From positions 1 through 50,395 of the forward strand of contig JAYWVB010000100.1 of assembly GCA_039881045.1 (NCBI GenBank): a stretch of 50,395 bases of DNA, written 5' to 3'. Shown here piece after piece: positions 1 to 10,380 of this stretch (within the stretch, counting starts at the first letter, position 1; each line of letters starts with the position of its first letter). Source of the stretch: Chaetomium olivaceum (lineage: Eukaryota > Ascomycota > Sordariomycetes > Sordariales > Chaetomiaceae). Position numbers and translations under genes: made by a program. The notes below the pieces were generated by a model, which worked only from the letters and a program-made list of their open reading frames with translations, searched no databases and was not told the DNA's origin.

Positions 1-777
1 GACGGGTATAGCCAGGCCGCGAGCGAGCCAAGGCAGGCGTCGAGCTGGGGCGAGGACGGGTGGGAGCCGCAGTACATGGTGGACTACCCATGAACCGGGC
101 GTGGGTGATGATGGGGATGTGGTTGGAGGACCGGGTTGTACGGCGCTGGAGAGGGTCGCGCCGCCGTGGCTGTTTGCGTGGTTGTTGCCACTGTTACTGC
201 CGCTGTTGCCAAAGATTGAGGGGCCGGGGACGGAGGATCAAGCCGGTCCGGGCGGTCAGTGGGGTGAGCAGAAAGAGGAGTTTTATGATGGTGGGGTGGT
301 GAAGGGGGTGAGGAGTGGGGGGATGCGGCGGAGGAGAATTCGATCCGGCCTAGCATGCAGCGGAGTATTTCATCGAGGACGGAGGAGAGTTGGCATGTGC
401 CGGAGGGGCCGCTACGCAGGCGGAGGACGCAGCCACCAGATCGGTTGAAGGGGACGAGCAAAATCGTTTCTGGGCTGTTTCCGTGGCGATGGAGAAGGCA
501 GGATCAAGCCGGCACGACCAGTAGTAGTTCGGAGGGTGGCAGGGAAAGTGTCCGCTCGAGTGTTGACGTCGTGCTGGATCCGGACGAGGATGACTCGGCT
601 GGGGGCAGAAGAGGGGATGATGGCGGTGAAGGAGGGAGTGGCAAGAAGGGAATTAGGCTCGGGATGTTGCCGTCCTTCGGCAGGAAGAAAGGGAAGGAAG
701 ATGATCCGGAGAGCGGCAATAGGTTTGCAGCGTGGGCCGGCAATCTGGCTAGTAAGCCCGGCGGAGGTAAGAAATGA
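1..777 (+). CDS. 3' end of an unrecognised protein gene, cut by the window edge
   Basis: Frame 1 is open from about 289 to the stop at 775-777 and encodes a Ser/Gly/Lys-rich acidic-basic tail ending in PGGGKK. Frame 2 is open from base 2 to about 448 and contains a strongly hydrophobic Leu/Pro segment (about 170-215, AWLLPLLLPLLP) followed by an acidic stretch. The natural reading is one membrane-anchored protein whose helix lies in frame 2 and whose tail lies in frame 1, joined across the G runs at 304-321 by a one-base loss or a short intron that I cannot place. A short frame-1 stretch at 1-90 also looks coding but ends at a TGA. I do not recognise the family; exon structure is unresolved. 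Confidence 0.4.
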
Positions 778-1160
778 TCTCGGTTTGAAGCCGAAGCCTG
801 GTTAAGCAGATACAAGCGGGATTGGTTCCACCCCTACCCTCAACCGAATCCTCTGTTATCCCCAAGACCGCTCAGGCAGCGAGCGCATCATACCAAGCCT
901 TAGACACTGTATTTCCAAAAGACACTTGGTACCATGGCCTAAATTGCTCTGACCACCCCGCCACAGAACAGACGCGCGGTCCAGGAATACATGTGACAAC
1001 ACCACCCAACCGCCTTGTCAACCAGCCAGGTTTTGCCGTCTTCCATGTTTCGTTCCGCCGTACTTCAAGTTGCATGCCCCAACTCGCCCCTCAAAATACC
1101 CCTGGTGCTTCGCACCCTAAGCCCCGACAGTTGGCCCAAGATTTAAAGCATCACACAGCT
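778..1160. other. Intergenic, no gene seen
   Basis: Spacer between two convergent coding-looking segments. Short ORFs here have no coding character. It probably holds 3' untranslated sequence. Confidence 0.5.
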
Positions 1161-1402
1161 CTACCCTACGCTCGCGTGGCTGTTAATGATTTGTTTAGCC
1201 CTCGCGTTGGCGGCGTTGGACTTTTCCTTGCTGCTGAAAACGAGGGTGTCCTCGACGTTGTATATGTTGCCGGTTCTGCCCTTGGAGCATTTGAACTCGC
1301 CGTTGGACCACGTGACAAAGTCGGCGACCATCTTTTCCAGTGTCTTGTCGCTCTTGAGACCCTTTTTCTCGTATGCCACGGGGTTGAGCTGCTAGGTACC
1401 AC
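1161..1402 (-). CDS. Unassigned coding-looking terminal exon
   Basis: On the minus strand, after a possible acceptor (TAG at 1403-1405, with a CTGAC branch-like motif about 25 bases upstream), an exon of about 80 codons ends at a stop at 1161. It is rich in Lys, Asn and Ser, has two Cys and looks unlike the shadow frames around it. The only in-frame start codon is GTG, which is not expected in a fungus, so this must be a downstream exon. Only about 140 bases separate it from the oppositely oriented 2EXR relic, so the first exon is very short, overlaps it or is lost. Family unknown; it may be a gene remnant. Confidence 0.35.
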
Positions 1403-1542
1403 CTAACGTAAGGTCAGCAAGATAAGGTACCTAGGTACTTCACGGCTCGTAGGACCTCTCCAGGACTTGCCCCTTTCTTCCCGCAATTGAACCCCACACC
1501 TCAATTTCTTCTTTGTACACACACCAAGCAAAGCAAACAATC

Positions 1543-1836
1543 ATGGTGACGACGGCGTTTCCCCTCTTTTCGGTCCTCCCCTTTGAGCTGCGCGACCGAA
1601 TTTGGTGCAACGCCCTCCCGGAACCCGCCGGGTCAGCTCTCTATCTCTATCGGGGGAAGGGCTGTTGGGTTCCGCGGCGACTGACAGAATCCGATCCTGG
1701 TTACATCGCCGGCAGCAAGTAATTGGGCTTCGATTTCCGGACTGATCGGTTGGGCCCTGACAATCGGTTCGACGTGCCGCTTTGTTTCGTCAATCATGAG
1801 TCCCGCCGAGTCGCGCTGGCCTGAGTGAAGGAGCAG
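1543..1836 (+). pseudogene. 2EXR-domain protein relic with two in-frame stops
   Basis: From ATG 1543 the reading frame gives the 2EXR start pattern (FPLFSVLPFELRDRIW), the N-terminal block of a large fungal family of unknown, possibly F-box-like, function. The frame then meets TAA at 1720-1722 and TGA at 1822-1824, yet between and after them it still reads as the conserved core (FDFRTD, DVPLCFVNHESRRVALA-stop-VKEQ), with no frameshift. A GTGAGT donor-like site follows at 1837. The first stop is explained by CAA to TAA and the second by TGG to TGA, both C:G to T:A transitions. The 3' half of the gene is not recognisable. The family call rests on pattern memory; its status as a relic is direct from the sequence. 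Confidence 0.7.
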
Positions 1837-2245
1837 GTGAGTATGATACCTTCCCTTGCTCTTGTAATTTCAGCTGAGCTACCATATTGAGAGGAATTGC
1901 CATTGTCGTTTGTATCTGGGAGCAGCTGCAAGGGAGAGACGAAGCCTGGAAGTGTGTAAATAATTACACATCGTACATACAATACAGTCTACCCAAAATT
2001 CGGAGAGTTTCTCTCCACTACGTCTCTAGCTCCATTTTAAACTGACTCATGGGCAGACAGTTCATTTCGCCTCCGAGTCCTTGTTCACCTACTTCCCCCC
2101 CTTTCTGCTTCAGACTTTAGCCCCTTGCTAATAACAAACGGATCCCAACGATCCCTCCCCATCACCAATCCCAACACACAAACAACCTACCCCCCTCATT
2201 TTACATCCACCACCCCCGACCCTAACCGTACTTACACACCATCAA
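1837..2245. other. Intergenic after the 2EXR relic
   Basis: It starts with a GTGAGT donor-like site, but no downstream exon of the relic can be recognised. The right part (about 2085-2240) is C-rich and is probably 3' untranslated sequence of the gene on the minus strand. Confidence 0.4.
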
Positions 2246-3370
2246 CTACCTAACCACCTCGGTACCCACACTAATCGCCTCAGGATACGCACAATCCCGC
2301 CCGATACGTGCACACCGCGCGCACCTGGGCCTGGCCCGCGAACAACGTACCTTGCGTCGGCGACACTCGAGGCAGGGTAAAGCTGGAGTGGGGGGATGGG
2401 GAGGGCCGCGTTGGTTTGCGGCTGTTTTGGTCTTTTTTGCCTTTCTATGGTTCGACCGTGAGTTGGACTTTGGGCTCGAGTCCGAGTCTGAGTCCGAGTT
2501 TGACTTGACGGTGGCGGGAATGGGGGTTGGGTTGGTGTGGGGCAAGTTGGCCTGTATTGCTGATGTGGGTGACGGTGATGATAAGGGTGATGAGGATGCC
2601 GGTGGTGGTGGCGGTGGTTGCGTCTGCGGAGTGGTGGCGGTGATGCTGGTAGCAGTAACAACCGTCGTTGAGGGGGGCTGGGTGCTCTGCTTCCGGCGTT
2701 TGTGGTTTGGCAACGGCTTGCGGGTTGGCGGCGTTTGTGACGTCCGAGACGGACCTACAGAACGTGGCGAGGTTGAATCCAGCGCGAGCTCGTCTGGCGA
2801 CGGTGGTCGTTTGGTACGCTCACGTGGTTGTGCCTCTGAATGATGGGAAACCGGCCTGGGAGAGGGTTTGGGCGACCGACGGACACTAGATAATGGGGAA
2901 AACGAAGGAGCTCTGGGCGTATTGTTTGTAGCCGCACCAGGTGATGGCATTTGGGGGGTTTTTGTCCCTTCATCTGTATCATCTCCGTGTAGAAGATGCC
3001 GACTTGGGTCGGGATAGAACCTGATGATTACCCCTTCATCATAGAAGATCTCCTGGTCAACAACCCCGTGGCGGAGCTTCGCCGGGAGACGGGTGTTGGC
3101 GGCCTGGGCGAGACGAGAAGCCTGTTCCAGGCACTCAGTGTAACGGTTGACCAACACCTGATCCCTCTTTTTATATAGCTTGACCAGGGCATGGAGCCGG
3201 TCGCTCATTGCTGAGCTCTCGTCCTCGCGTTGCTGTTGTATTTCCTCCAATCTTGCTCTGAGCTCGGCCTCGAGGGCCAGATCGGAGGCTGCTGGAAGGG
3301 CGGGGGATAAACGGGCATCGGTAGATAATGCATCGGACACGGACGCGTTCTGGCCCGGCGGGGGTTCCAT
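2246..3370 (-). CDS. Regulatory protein with a C-terminal Zn2Cys6 finger
   Basis: Single exon, 374 aa, intact. Residues about 25-90 form a Glu/Arg/Gln-rich coiled-coil-like helix, followed by a compact conserved-looking block (DQEIFYDEGVIIRFYPDPSR). The middle is a long disordered Pro/Ser/Thr region with basic patches and an Asp-Ser repeat. The last about 45 residues hold a perfect fungal Zn2Cys6 binuclear cluster, C-X2-C-X6-C-X6-C-X2-C-X6-C, with the usual basic run RRRKVRC. This motif normally sits near the N-terminus, so its position at the extreme C-terminus is unusual. It is presumably a nuclear DNA-binding protein; target genes are unknown. It is divergent from the Hsp70-like gene, 504 bases away. 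Confidence 0.85.
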   Translation of the reverse strand: MEPPPGQNASVSDALSTDARLSPALPAASDLALEAELRARLEEIQQQREDESSAMSDRLHALVKLYKKRDQVLVNRYTECLEQASRLAQAANTRLPAKLRHGVVDQEIFYDEGVIIRFYPDPSRHLLHGDDTDEGTKTPQMPSPGAATNNTPRAPSFSPLSSVRRSPKPSPRPVSHHSEAQPRERTKRPPSPDELALDSTSPRSVGPSRTSQTPPTRKPLPNHKRRKQSTQPPSTTVVTATSITATTPQTQPPPPPPASSSPLSSPSPTSAIQANLPHTNPTPIPATVKSNSDSDSDSSPKSNSRSNHRKAKKTKTAANQRGPPHPPTPALPCLECRRRKVRCSRARPRCARCARIGRDCAYPEAISVGTEVVR

Positions 3371-3874
3371 GACGTCGCGTTGCCAAGCAGGGTAGATATC
3401 CGGTACCTAGTGGACGTGCCAGTGTATTAGCGGAGAGAAACCGATAGACGCGAAAAGGGGTGAGCGGACAAACTACAAGCAGTCGCACATGTCGTGTGAA
3501 ACACATCAAAGAAGCCAGGACTGACCGAGGACGAGATGAAGAGCGGGCAATCCCGCTTGTTTTGTGGCGTCTCGATGCGCAAGGCTGTGCGGTCGCCCCC
3601 TGTCCCAACAACCAACTGCCCACACCACCTTTGCTTCTTGGAGTCAGTGCCAAGCCTCACGCGGTTGTGTTTTGCGCGTGCAGTGGTTTATTTTGTCCCC
3701 TTCTTCAAACTAAGATAGTCGGATATCTCGGTGTTCGACCTGAATTTTCCATCGAGCCAGCATCAACTGGTTTCCAGGACGCCTGAACCTCTTGATCAGC
3801 GCAAGTTTGGAACCCTCATCAACGACATCGCCCTGCTATTTCCGGTAGTTATTATCCGCTTCCCCTATTCTCGA
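3371..3874. promoter_or_regulatory. Shared promoter interval, Zn2Cys6 gene / Hsp70-like gene
   Basis: 504 bases between two divergent starts. I see no clear TATA box or other assignable site. The small ORFs on both strands look like untranslated leader. Confidence 0.4.
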
Positions 3875-6164
3875 ATGATGCCTCCCCCGAGCTGGACTTC
3901 TCCAAGCCAACCTGTCAGCCGCCATGATCAAGAGACATCCAATGGCCTGGGCAATGCGTGAGTTGGAGTTCCATTAATTCAATATACCCAGTTTGTCAAC
4001 TTCTTCTACGGGACTACAATTACCTCTACTGACATGTAGTTGACCCACAGCTGTCTGGGCATCGATATAGGTAGCCACCGCAGCCGCGCCTGTATCCGAA
4101 TCATGGGCACCACGAGGCAGATCGTCGTCGAGAACAAGATGTACCAGACCCTTACGGGTGCTTTTACACCCTGCGACTTTCCCTCGGCTCTTTACGTCTT
4201 CGACGACGTCTCTCAAGAGGTATATTATGCCGACGACGAATTCCCGAGCCGGCAATCCGTGTCTGCAAAATACGTTTTTTATCCCTGGCGAACGCCTCGG
4301 ATACCCTGTTAGAACAATACCCCTCGGTCCACCACCTCACCAAGAACAAGAATGACCTAGTGTTCCTTGGCCAGCTCCGCAGAGGCCTGATCGCACTGCT
4401 CTCGCCCTCCGGGATGCCGCCAGGGCGGTGTGCCGCGAACATGGCATCCGCATCGCCAGGATTGGCCTTACCATACCGGTACAATGGGGACTCGAGTTTG
4501 AGGATGTCTACCGTGAGCTTGTCAAGGAGGTGTTTGATATGCAGGATGAAAAGCAAATCCACTTCTTCACTGAGACAGAGGCGTTGTCAAGATACCTGTA
4601 CAAACATCACGGACACGAGCTTGATCCAGGCAACCAGCACAACTCCATTCTCTTTCTTGACTTTGGGGGTCACAATATGGTAAGTCTACGCCGTCTTCCT
4701 GATATTGATCTAGTTTTAAGTGAGTTAATACCATTGGCGTCCAAACAGAACGGCTGTCTCTTTGGCGTTGCTCGGGACCATGATCGTCCAGATGGAAATG
4801 GCTTTTTCAGGGTCGGGAGCCCTTTTGGTAAGATATGCGCCGCCTTCTATTACCTTCTCTAGCCGTTGTTGATCACGAGACCTTTGTGCAGGTGCTGGCG
4901 GTGGGTCCGAGCAGTGGGAATACCACGTCGTTCAATGGTTTTCCGACAAGTACTCCCAAGACACAAACGCTCCCATACCCCCGCATGAACTCGATGGTAT
5001 TCTCACCTTATTCCGGGGCCAAAAGAACAAGAAGGCGGCCTCGCGCAGGCCTATTGGGATGAATATCGTCTGGCCTGACGGCACAGGGATCTGGCGACTG
5101 AACATGACCCTGAAGGACATGGAGGACACCTGGAAAAGAGGCCTCCGTGGGCCGCTCCGTACTGCCGAACGGGAGATATCGCGCCTGGTCGAGAGAACGA
5201 AACTGGGCGTGGTATCACGGCCTCTCGTCGTCATTTCGGGCGGCACGGCCCGCAACCCGGCTGTGAAATCACGTTTGGTATACCTGTGTGAAGCAAAAGG
5301 GGTATCTGTGGTCTTCACCGATGAGTTCAATGTCCCCATTGCATATGAGTTAGTTGCTACCTCTCCCTTCAGCCTAAAAGTCCTCTCGTCTATCCGCACA
5401 TTATCCTCTCTAACATCAGCTGCTCATCTTATAGTTCGGCCAAGGTGGCGATGGCTGCAGCCTACGTAGTTAGCGAAACCCTGACAGTCGAGCAGTTCTT
5501 TGAACGAGGTGCCGCCATTGGTATACAAATGCGGCAAGCGCGGGAGCAAGGCAAACCAAAGACCGAGCCCAGGGAATGGGATGACTGGGGAAAATTGCTC
5601 CTGGACATGGTAACTTCAAGCCTTATGCGATTGCACTGTCTTCTCAAGTCTCTCAAAAACAAAGGAACGAAGCTAACTACCATTGTTTCTCCCATCCAAA
5701 CAGAACGGCCATTACACGGCCGATTATTCCGTAAGACGCAGCGACGAGTTCCGCCTGATCTGTGATCCTTTCTTCTCGAGATTGCCCAACGAACAACGGG
5801 AGAAGCTTCGCGTCCCGGCGAGCCGGGCCTACGACCTCGTCTACCTAGGCAGGCGGAAACAAGGGCCTTTGGTCTTCCGCCTCGCGGTCCGCGGGTCCGG
5901 TGACAACATGGTGCTCGAGCTCGAGCAGCGGTGGAGGAGAAACGAAGCTGTCCCGCTCCATTTCGCCACCAAAAGTGTGTTGCAGCTGCCCTCTACTTTG
6001 ACAGGAACAGCAGCTGTATCCACGTCGGTGCGCGGAATCGCGACATCTCCGAGCTCAAGCTCGATCTTCCGCCTCAACCGACGGCCGAGGGAGGGGAGAT
6101 GTCGTCAGACGACAGTGGCGATAGCGATGAGGACTCGAGTATGGACTCGGAGTTGTCCTTGTAA
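3875..6164 (+). CDS. Hsp70-like ATPase, six exons, three one-base frameshifts
   Basis: Exons 3875-3957, 4051-4679, 4749-4827, 4892-5348, 5435-5609 and 5704-6164 join with canonical GT-AG borders into about 628 aa if one missing base is allowed at each of three places: near 4280 (T run), near 4402-4406, and near 5990 (C run). Actin/Hsp70 fold motifs are visible: phosphate-1 GIDIGSHRSRACI, phosphate-2 as FLDFGGHNMN (weaker than the usual DLGGGTxD), and the adenosine motif VVISGGTARNP. It belongs to the fungal Hsp70-like family that lacks the classical substrate-binding C-terminus; the end is acidic and Ser/Asp-rich. Start is either of two adjacent ATGs (3875 or 3878). The exon sum is a multiple of three once corrected, so sequence error or very recent inactivation fits better than old decay. 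The HET gene follows 400 bases downstream on the same strand. Confidence 0.8.
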
Positions 6165-6566
6165 TGCTCCAAAAAGTGTGGCCTGTGGAAGATTGTACTA
6201 CTATACGGCTTAGGTAGACTAGGGGACAGAACCACGGTTGTGTTATTTTCATTGGATGGCTTCAAGAAATTTTACCAAGCAATACTTGCGAACCAATCCG
6301 GTCGAGTTTGACCCATTTTGTGCCATCCACTTGAGCCAAGATATCTAGCTATTTTTAGTTTCCCCTCCTTTTACAACGCGAGGGGACCGTTGAAGACAGT
6401 CGAGCGGTCTATCGTTCAGAACATATCGATGGCAAACTAAATATATCAGCCGCATTACCAGACACATTACACCTGCTATAATAATAGCCACAGCGACATT
6501 TTAGTCTTCCGGGCCCTACCATCGACGCGAGCAACCTAGCCTAGCTCGAGTCTCAAACCCATTACC
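6165..6566. other. Intergenic between Hsp70-like and HET genes
   Basis: 402 bases, more AT-rich than its flanks. It holds the 3' untranslated region of the Hsp70-like gene and the promoter of the HET gene. I see no coding potential. Confidence 0.5.
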
Positions 6567-8557
6567 ATGCGATTAGTCAACACACGTACCCTCGAGCTAG
6601 AGGAGTTCTTCGACACTTCTACTCCCAAATATGCCATCCTCTCACACACTTGGCAAAAGGAAGAGGTCATCTTTTCCGACATGGCCGACCTCGGCAAAGC
6701 CCGGTGGAAATATGGATTTGCCAAGCTCGAGAGTACATGTCATCTCGCGGCAACCCAGGGATACGACTACATCTGGATCGACACCTGCTGCATCGACAAA
6801 TCAAGCAGTGCCGAGCTGTCGGAGGCCATCAACTCCATGTACATATGGTACGCATGCTCCAAAGTCTGCTATGCGTACCTAAGTGATGTGGAGAATCCGA
6901 ACCAGATCGGCGACAGCAGATGGTTCACTCGCGGCTGGACGCTGCAGGAGCTCATTGCTCCCCGCTTTGTTGAGTTCTACGCGGCGGACTGGGCCTATCT
7001 CGGGAATAAAAGGGATCCCGGCCTCATCTCAATTATATCCCGCGCAAGTCGAGTCGATGAACACGTTTTGGCCCGTCAGGTCAATCCCCTTGAAGTGAGC
7101 GTGGCGAAGAGGATGTATTGGGCCTCGGGTCGGACAACAACCCGGTTAGAAGATGAAGCTTACTGCTTGATGGGACTCTTTGGCGTCAACATGCCACTTC
7201 TTTATGGTGAAGGAATGAAGGCGTTCCTCCGTCTCCAGCAGGGAAATTACCAAAGTTTACACACGACCAGTCCATCCTGGCATGGTATTGTGCGCCAAGC
7301 GAGACTGATATGTTCATGAACTATCCATCTTCCTCTCTCCTCGGTTGCTTCGCCCCCTCGCCTAGCTGCTTTGCCTTGTCAGGAAATATCACGACTTCGG
7401 TCTTATCATGGGACGGCGGGGGAGGACTAGGGCCGATTGACATCACACGTCTTATGACTCAGTTTTCAGCCGTTCTGAAGCCCGGGGCATCAGATGAAAT
7501 CCTTGTGGACTATGAAGTTATCTTACAGTGCGAAATCGGGCCGGTCCCTGGGACCTTTGCAACTTTGCTGCTGCGTCAAGATTTCGAAAACCCGGAGTTT
7601 TTACGACCGAACTCTATATCCCGGTGTTGTCTCAAAGACTTCTCTCTACACCTTTCAGTCCCATTTGGCACAAGCCAGGCTCAGCACCAAAGTCATCAGT
7701 CGGCTCGGCCTAGAGATAGCCAGGTCACCCTGTGCCCCTGCGGATGGCACTTCGCCGCTTATGGCTACGGTCAAAGGCCTACTCCGTAAGTACTAGCATT
7801 GTTAGTCAAAATGGTTCTGCCTAACAACATAGGTATCCAGTTTATTCCCGAAGGAGGCTAACAAATTCAGACTCGGGGGCGATGAGAGAGAGCTTTCCAG
7901 TGAAGCGTGTGACATCCGTAGAAACCACCTGTTGGCGCCCTGGTATCACCAAGGAGGAGCTCAATAGCCCCTCGAAAGCTCCCAGATACGACCGATGACG
8001 TTTGGAAGCCTTGTTTGTGATCCGTTTTGGTTGGTCCCTCTCGCAGAAGAAGGGTCAAATATCTCGGTCTCGATCATGGACGTATTCCCCGGCAAGCAAT
8101 GGGATCCCAGCTCTCAAAAGCTGTTCTGGGGCCCCAGGAATAATTCCACTCCATTGACACCGGGTATGCCAATAACGGCCGGGGTGGCTCATATTCGCCT
8201 CGAGATGCCAGTGGAGGAGTCGGGGATTGAGAAACAAGGTCCAGCGTATGGCAATTGATGTTTGGATTGGTACCCACATCCCCAAACGGCATAATGACTA
8301 GAAGTGTGCCATGGTGCTATCTCGTCAACAGCAGTGGTAGTCCAGATCTTGAACAGCTCTTCACCTCGCAGGTCGCCGCTGAAGACGGACAACCACATAC
8401 CTCACTTGCCGTTGAACGCGGTTTTATCCTAAACGCCGCTATTCAAACAACAGCAATCGCTTCAAGGGTATATTCTCTTTTGAGAGTATGGGTCGAACAG
8501 CCAGGCGAAGAGGGTGAAGCTACGGTCGGGCTGGATGCAACAGGAAGGAAGTCTTGA
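6567..8557 (+). pseudogene. HET-domain heterokaryon-incompatibility-like gene, multiply frameshifted
   Basis: The first 225 codons from ATG 6567 are an intact N-terminal HET domain: MRLVNTRTLELEEF, YAILSHTW, the YDYIWIDTCCIDKSSSAELSE block, the RWFTRGWTLQELIAP block and EDEAYCLMGLFGVNMPLLYGEG. HET domains act in non-self recognition and regulated cell death after fusion of unlike hyphae. Around 7242-7275 the frame breaks twice (it should continue RLQQ...QSILAWYCAP), and the C-terminal half is recoverable only by switching frames repeatedly between 7560 and 8260. The end reads through VPWCYLVNSSG to a stop at 8555-8557. With many breaks this is more degraded than its neighbours, so I call it a pseudogene, although dense indel error is possible. 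Confidence 0.75.
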
Positions 8558-8690
8558 TTCACGGCCCAGACGCAAGGCGCTTACTGAAACCATTTCTTTC
8601 GGGCGCACTCAGGAATAAGGTGGCAAGGGGAGAGAAGTCAGCCCGAGTGCGGCGCCAAACAATTGAACGATTATTCTCTGCTCTATGATG

Positions 8691-10380
8691 CTATGATGCC
8701 CGTTTTAGTGCCTCCTTGAACACCGCTATAAACCCCCAAACGTCCTCAAACTTGCAATACATGGGCACCGGTGCAACCCGAATGACGTCCGGCTTCCTCA
8801 CATCCACCACAACCCCCCCCTCAGCTAACTCTTTGCTCACCCCTTCTAAAAGACCCGCTCTCAACAACAAACTCAGCTGCGATCCCCTCTCTGCCGGATT
8901 CCCAGGCGTAATGGTTCTAAACGCTGCTTCCCCATCTTCCCCCCTTCCCACTCCCTCCTCCAGCAACCCAACAGCAACCACTCCAGATATCCCGTCAACA
9001 CCACCGCCTTATCCCTCAACGCCCGCATCCCCACCCGCTCAAACATCCCCAGCGTCGCCCGCACACACGCAAGATCCACCACGCTCGGATTCGACACCTG
9101 CCACCCCGCCGCGCCCTCCGCCGGCCGAAACACCTTGTCCATCTCGAACCGCGTGGCCTTGTCCGCGCCGTACCATCCCGCCAGTCGGTGCCGGTACCCC
9201 AGCGCCATCCCATCCCTATCTACATTCACACCCACCCCATCCCCATTAGTCCCATGAAGATGTTGATGATGCCTCTCATGCACAAACACCCCCGCCACCG
9301 CCCCCGGCCCGGCATTCAGATACTTGTACATGCACCACACCGCAAAATCCACCCCCCACTCATGCAGCGCCAGCTCCACATTGCCCACGGCATGCGCCAG
9401 GTCCCAGCCGACCACTATCCCGCGCTCGCGGGCGTGCTGGGTGATGCGGGGGATGTCGAAGAGTTGGCCGGTGTAGTACTGGATGCCGGGCAGGAGGAGC
9501 AGGGCGGTGTCGTCGGCGTGGGCGTCGATGGTGGCGAGGATGTGGGCGGTGGAGATGGAGAGGGTGGTGGGGTTGTCCGGGTGTAGCTCGATCAGGGAGG
9601 TGGAGGGGGTGAGGTTGTGCCATTGGAGTTGGGAGGCGATGGCGTACTGGTTTGGGGTGGTTAGTGCGTTGTTCGGTAGTTAGAAGTTGGTTTTGGTGGG
9701 GGGGGGGGGGGGGGACGTACAGAGTCGCTAGGGAAGGGCTTCCATTCGGCAATGATCTTGTGGCGCTTGGCGGTTGGTCGATAGAAGCTTGCCATCATCA
9801 GGTGCAGATTGACGGTTAGGGTGTTCATGTAGATGATCTCGCTGGCAGATTTGGCGCCGACGAGGTCAACGGACTGTGCTGCACAGGCTGCCGCCATGTC
9901 TTGCCATGATGCTAAGGGCGAGTTTTCAAACGAGGTAAAGTGGCCGTTGACCCCAATGGATGCCCATGTCTCAAGATGGGCGTCAATGTACTGCCGGATG
10001 CTCTTTGGCTGGGCACCGAGAGAGTTGCCGACGAAGTAGATGGAGGGTGTGTCATCCTTTAAGTCACCGTTTGTGGTACCGTTTGCCTTTGTAACAGAGC
10101 TAACACCATTAAGCGCTTTCTGTTGTTTCGTCTCCCCTGAAGCTTCGATTAGATCATAAAAGACAGCCCGTCGTCAGGGTCACATACCGGCCACCGCGCC
10201 ATCAAGGGCCTTCTTACGTAAAGAGCTCTTGGTCGGGATGTTGAAGTTATCTCGAAGATGGCTCAGCTTATCCTGAGCATCAAGCTCTCTTGCATACTCG
10301 ATAGACTTTGCGTGAGCCGGGAACTCGGGCTTCCGCCCGGCCCGGAGGGTCTTGATGAAGGATTGGTATTCAGTGTCCAT
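8691..10380 (-). CDS. Kynureninase
   Basis: PLP-dependent enzyme cleaving kynurenine or 3-hydroxykynurenine to anthranilate or 3-hydroxyanthranilate plus alanine, in the cytosol, within de novo NAD synthesis from tryptophan (BNA5 type). Exons 10188-10380, 9721-10136 and 8691-9646 give about 521 aa. Visible blocks: the N-terminal SIEYARELDAQDKLSHLRD, YFVGNSLGAQP, the segment with HLMMASFYRPT, GWDLAHAVGN, and YKYLNAGPG with the PLP lysine. Start ATG 10378-10380; an upstream TTG is not a credible start. One base is missing near 8965, where three Gs stand in place of the four needed to keep frame (LLLG then LLEEGVG); everything after reads correctly to the stop at 8691. The second intron holds a run of 17 Gs (plus strand). 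It is head-to-head with IDO. Confidence 0.92.
9698..9714. repeat. Poly(G) run of 17
   Basis: Uninterrupted G17 on the plus strand inside the kynureninase intron 9647-9720 (C17 in the pre-mRNA), just after the donor. Its length may be inexact in the assembly. Confidence 0.9.
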
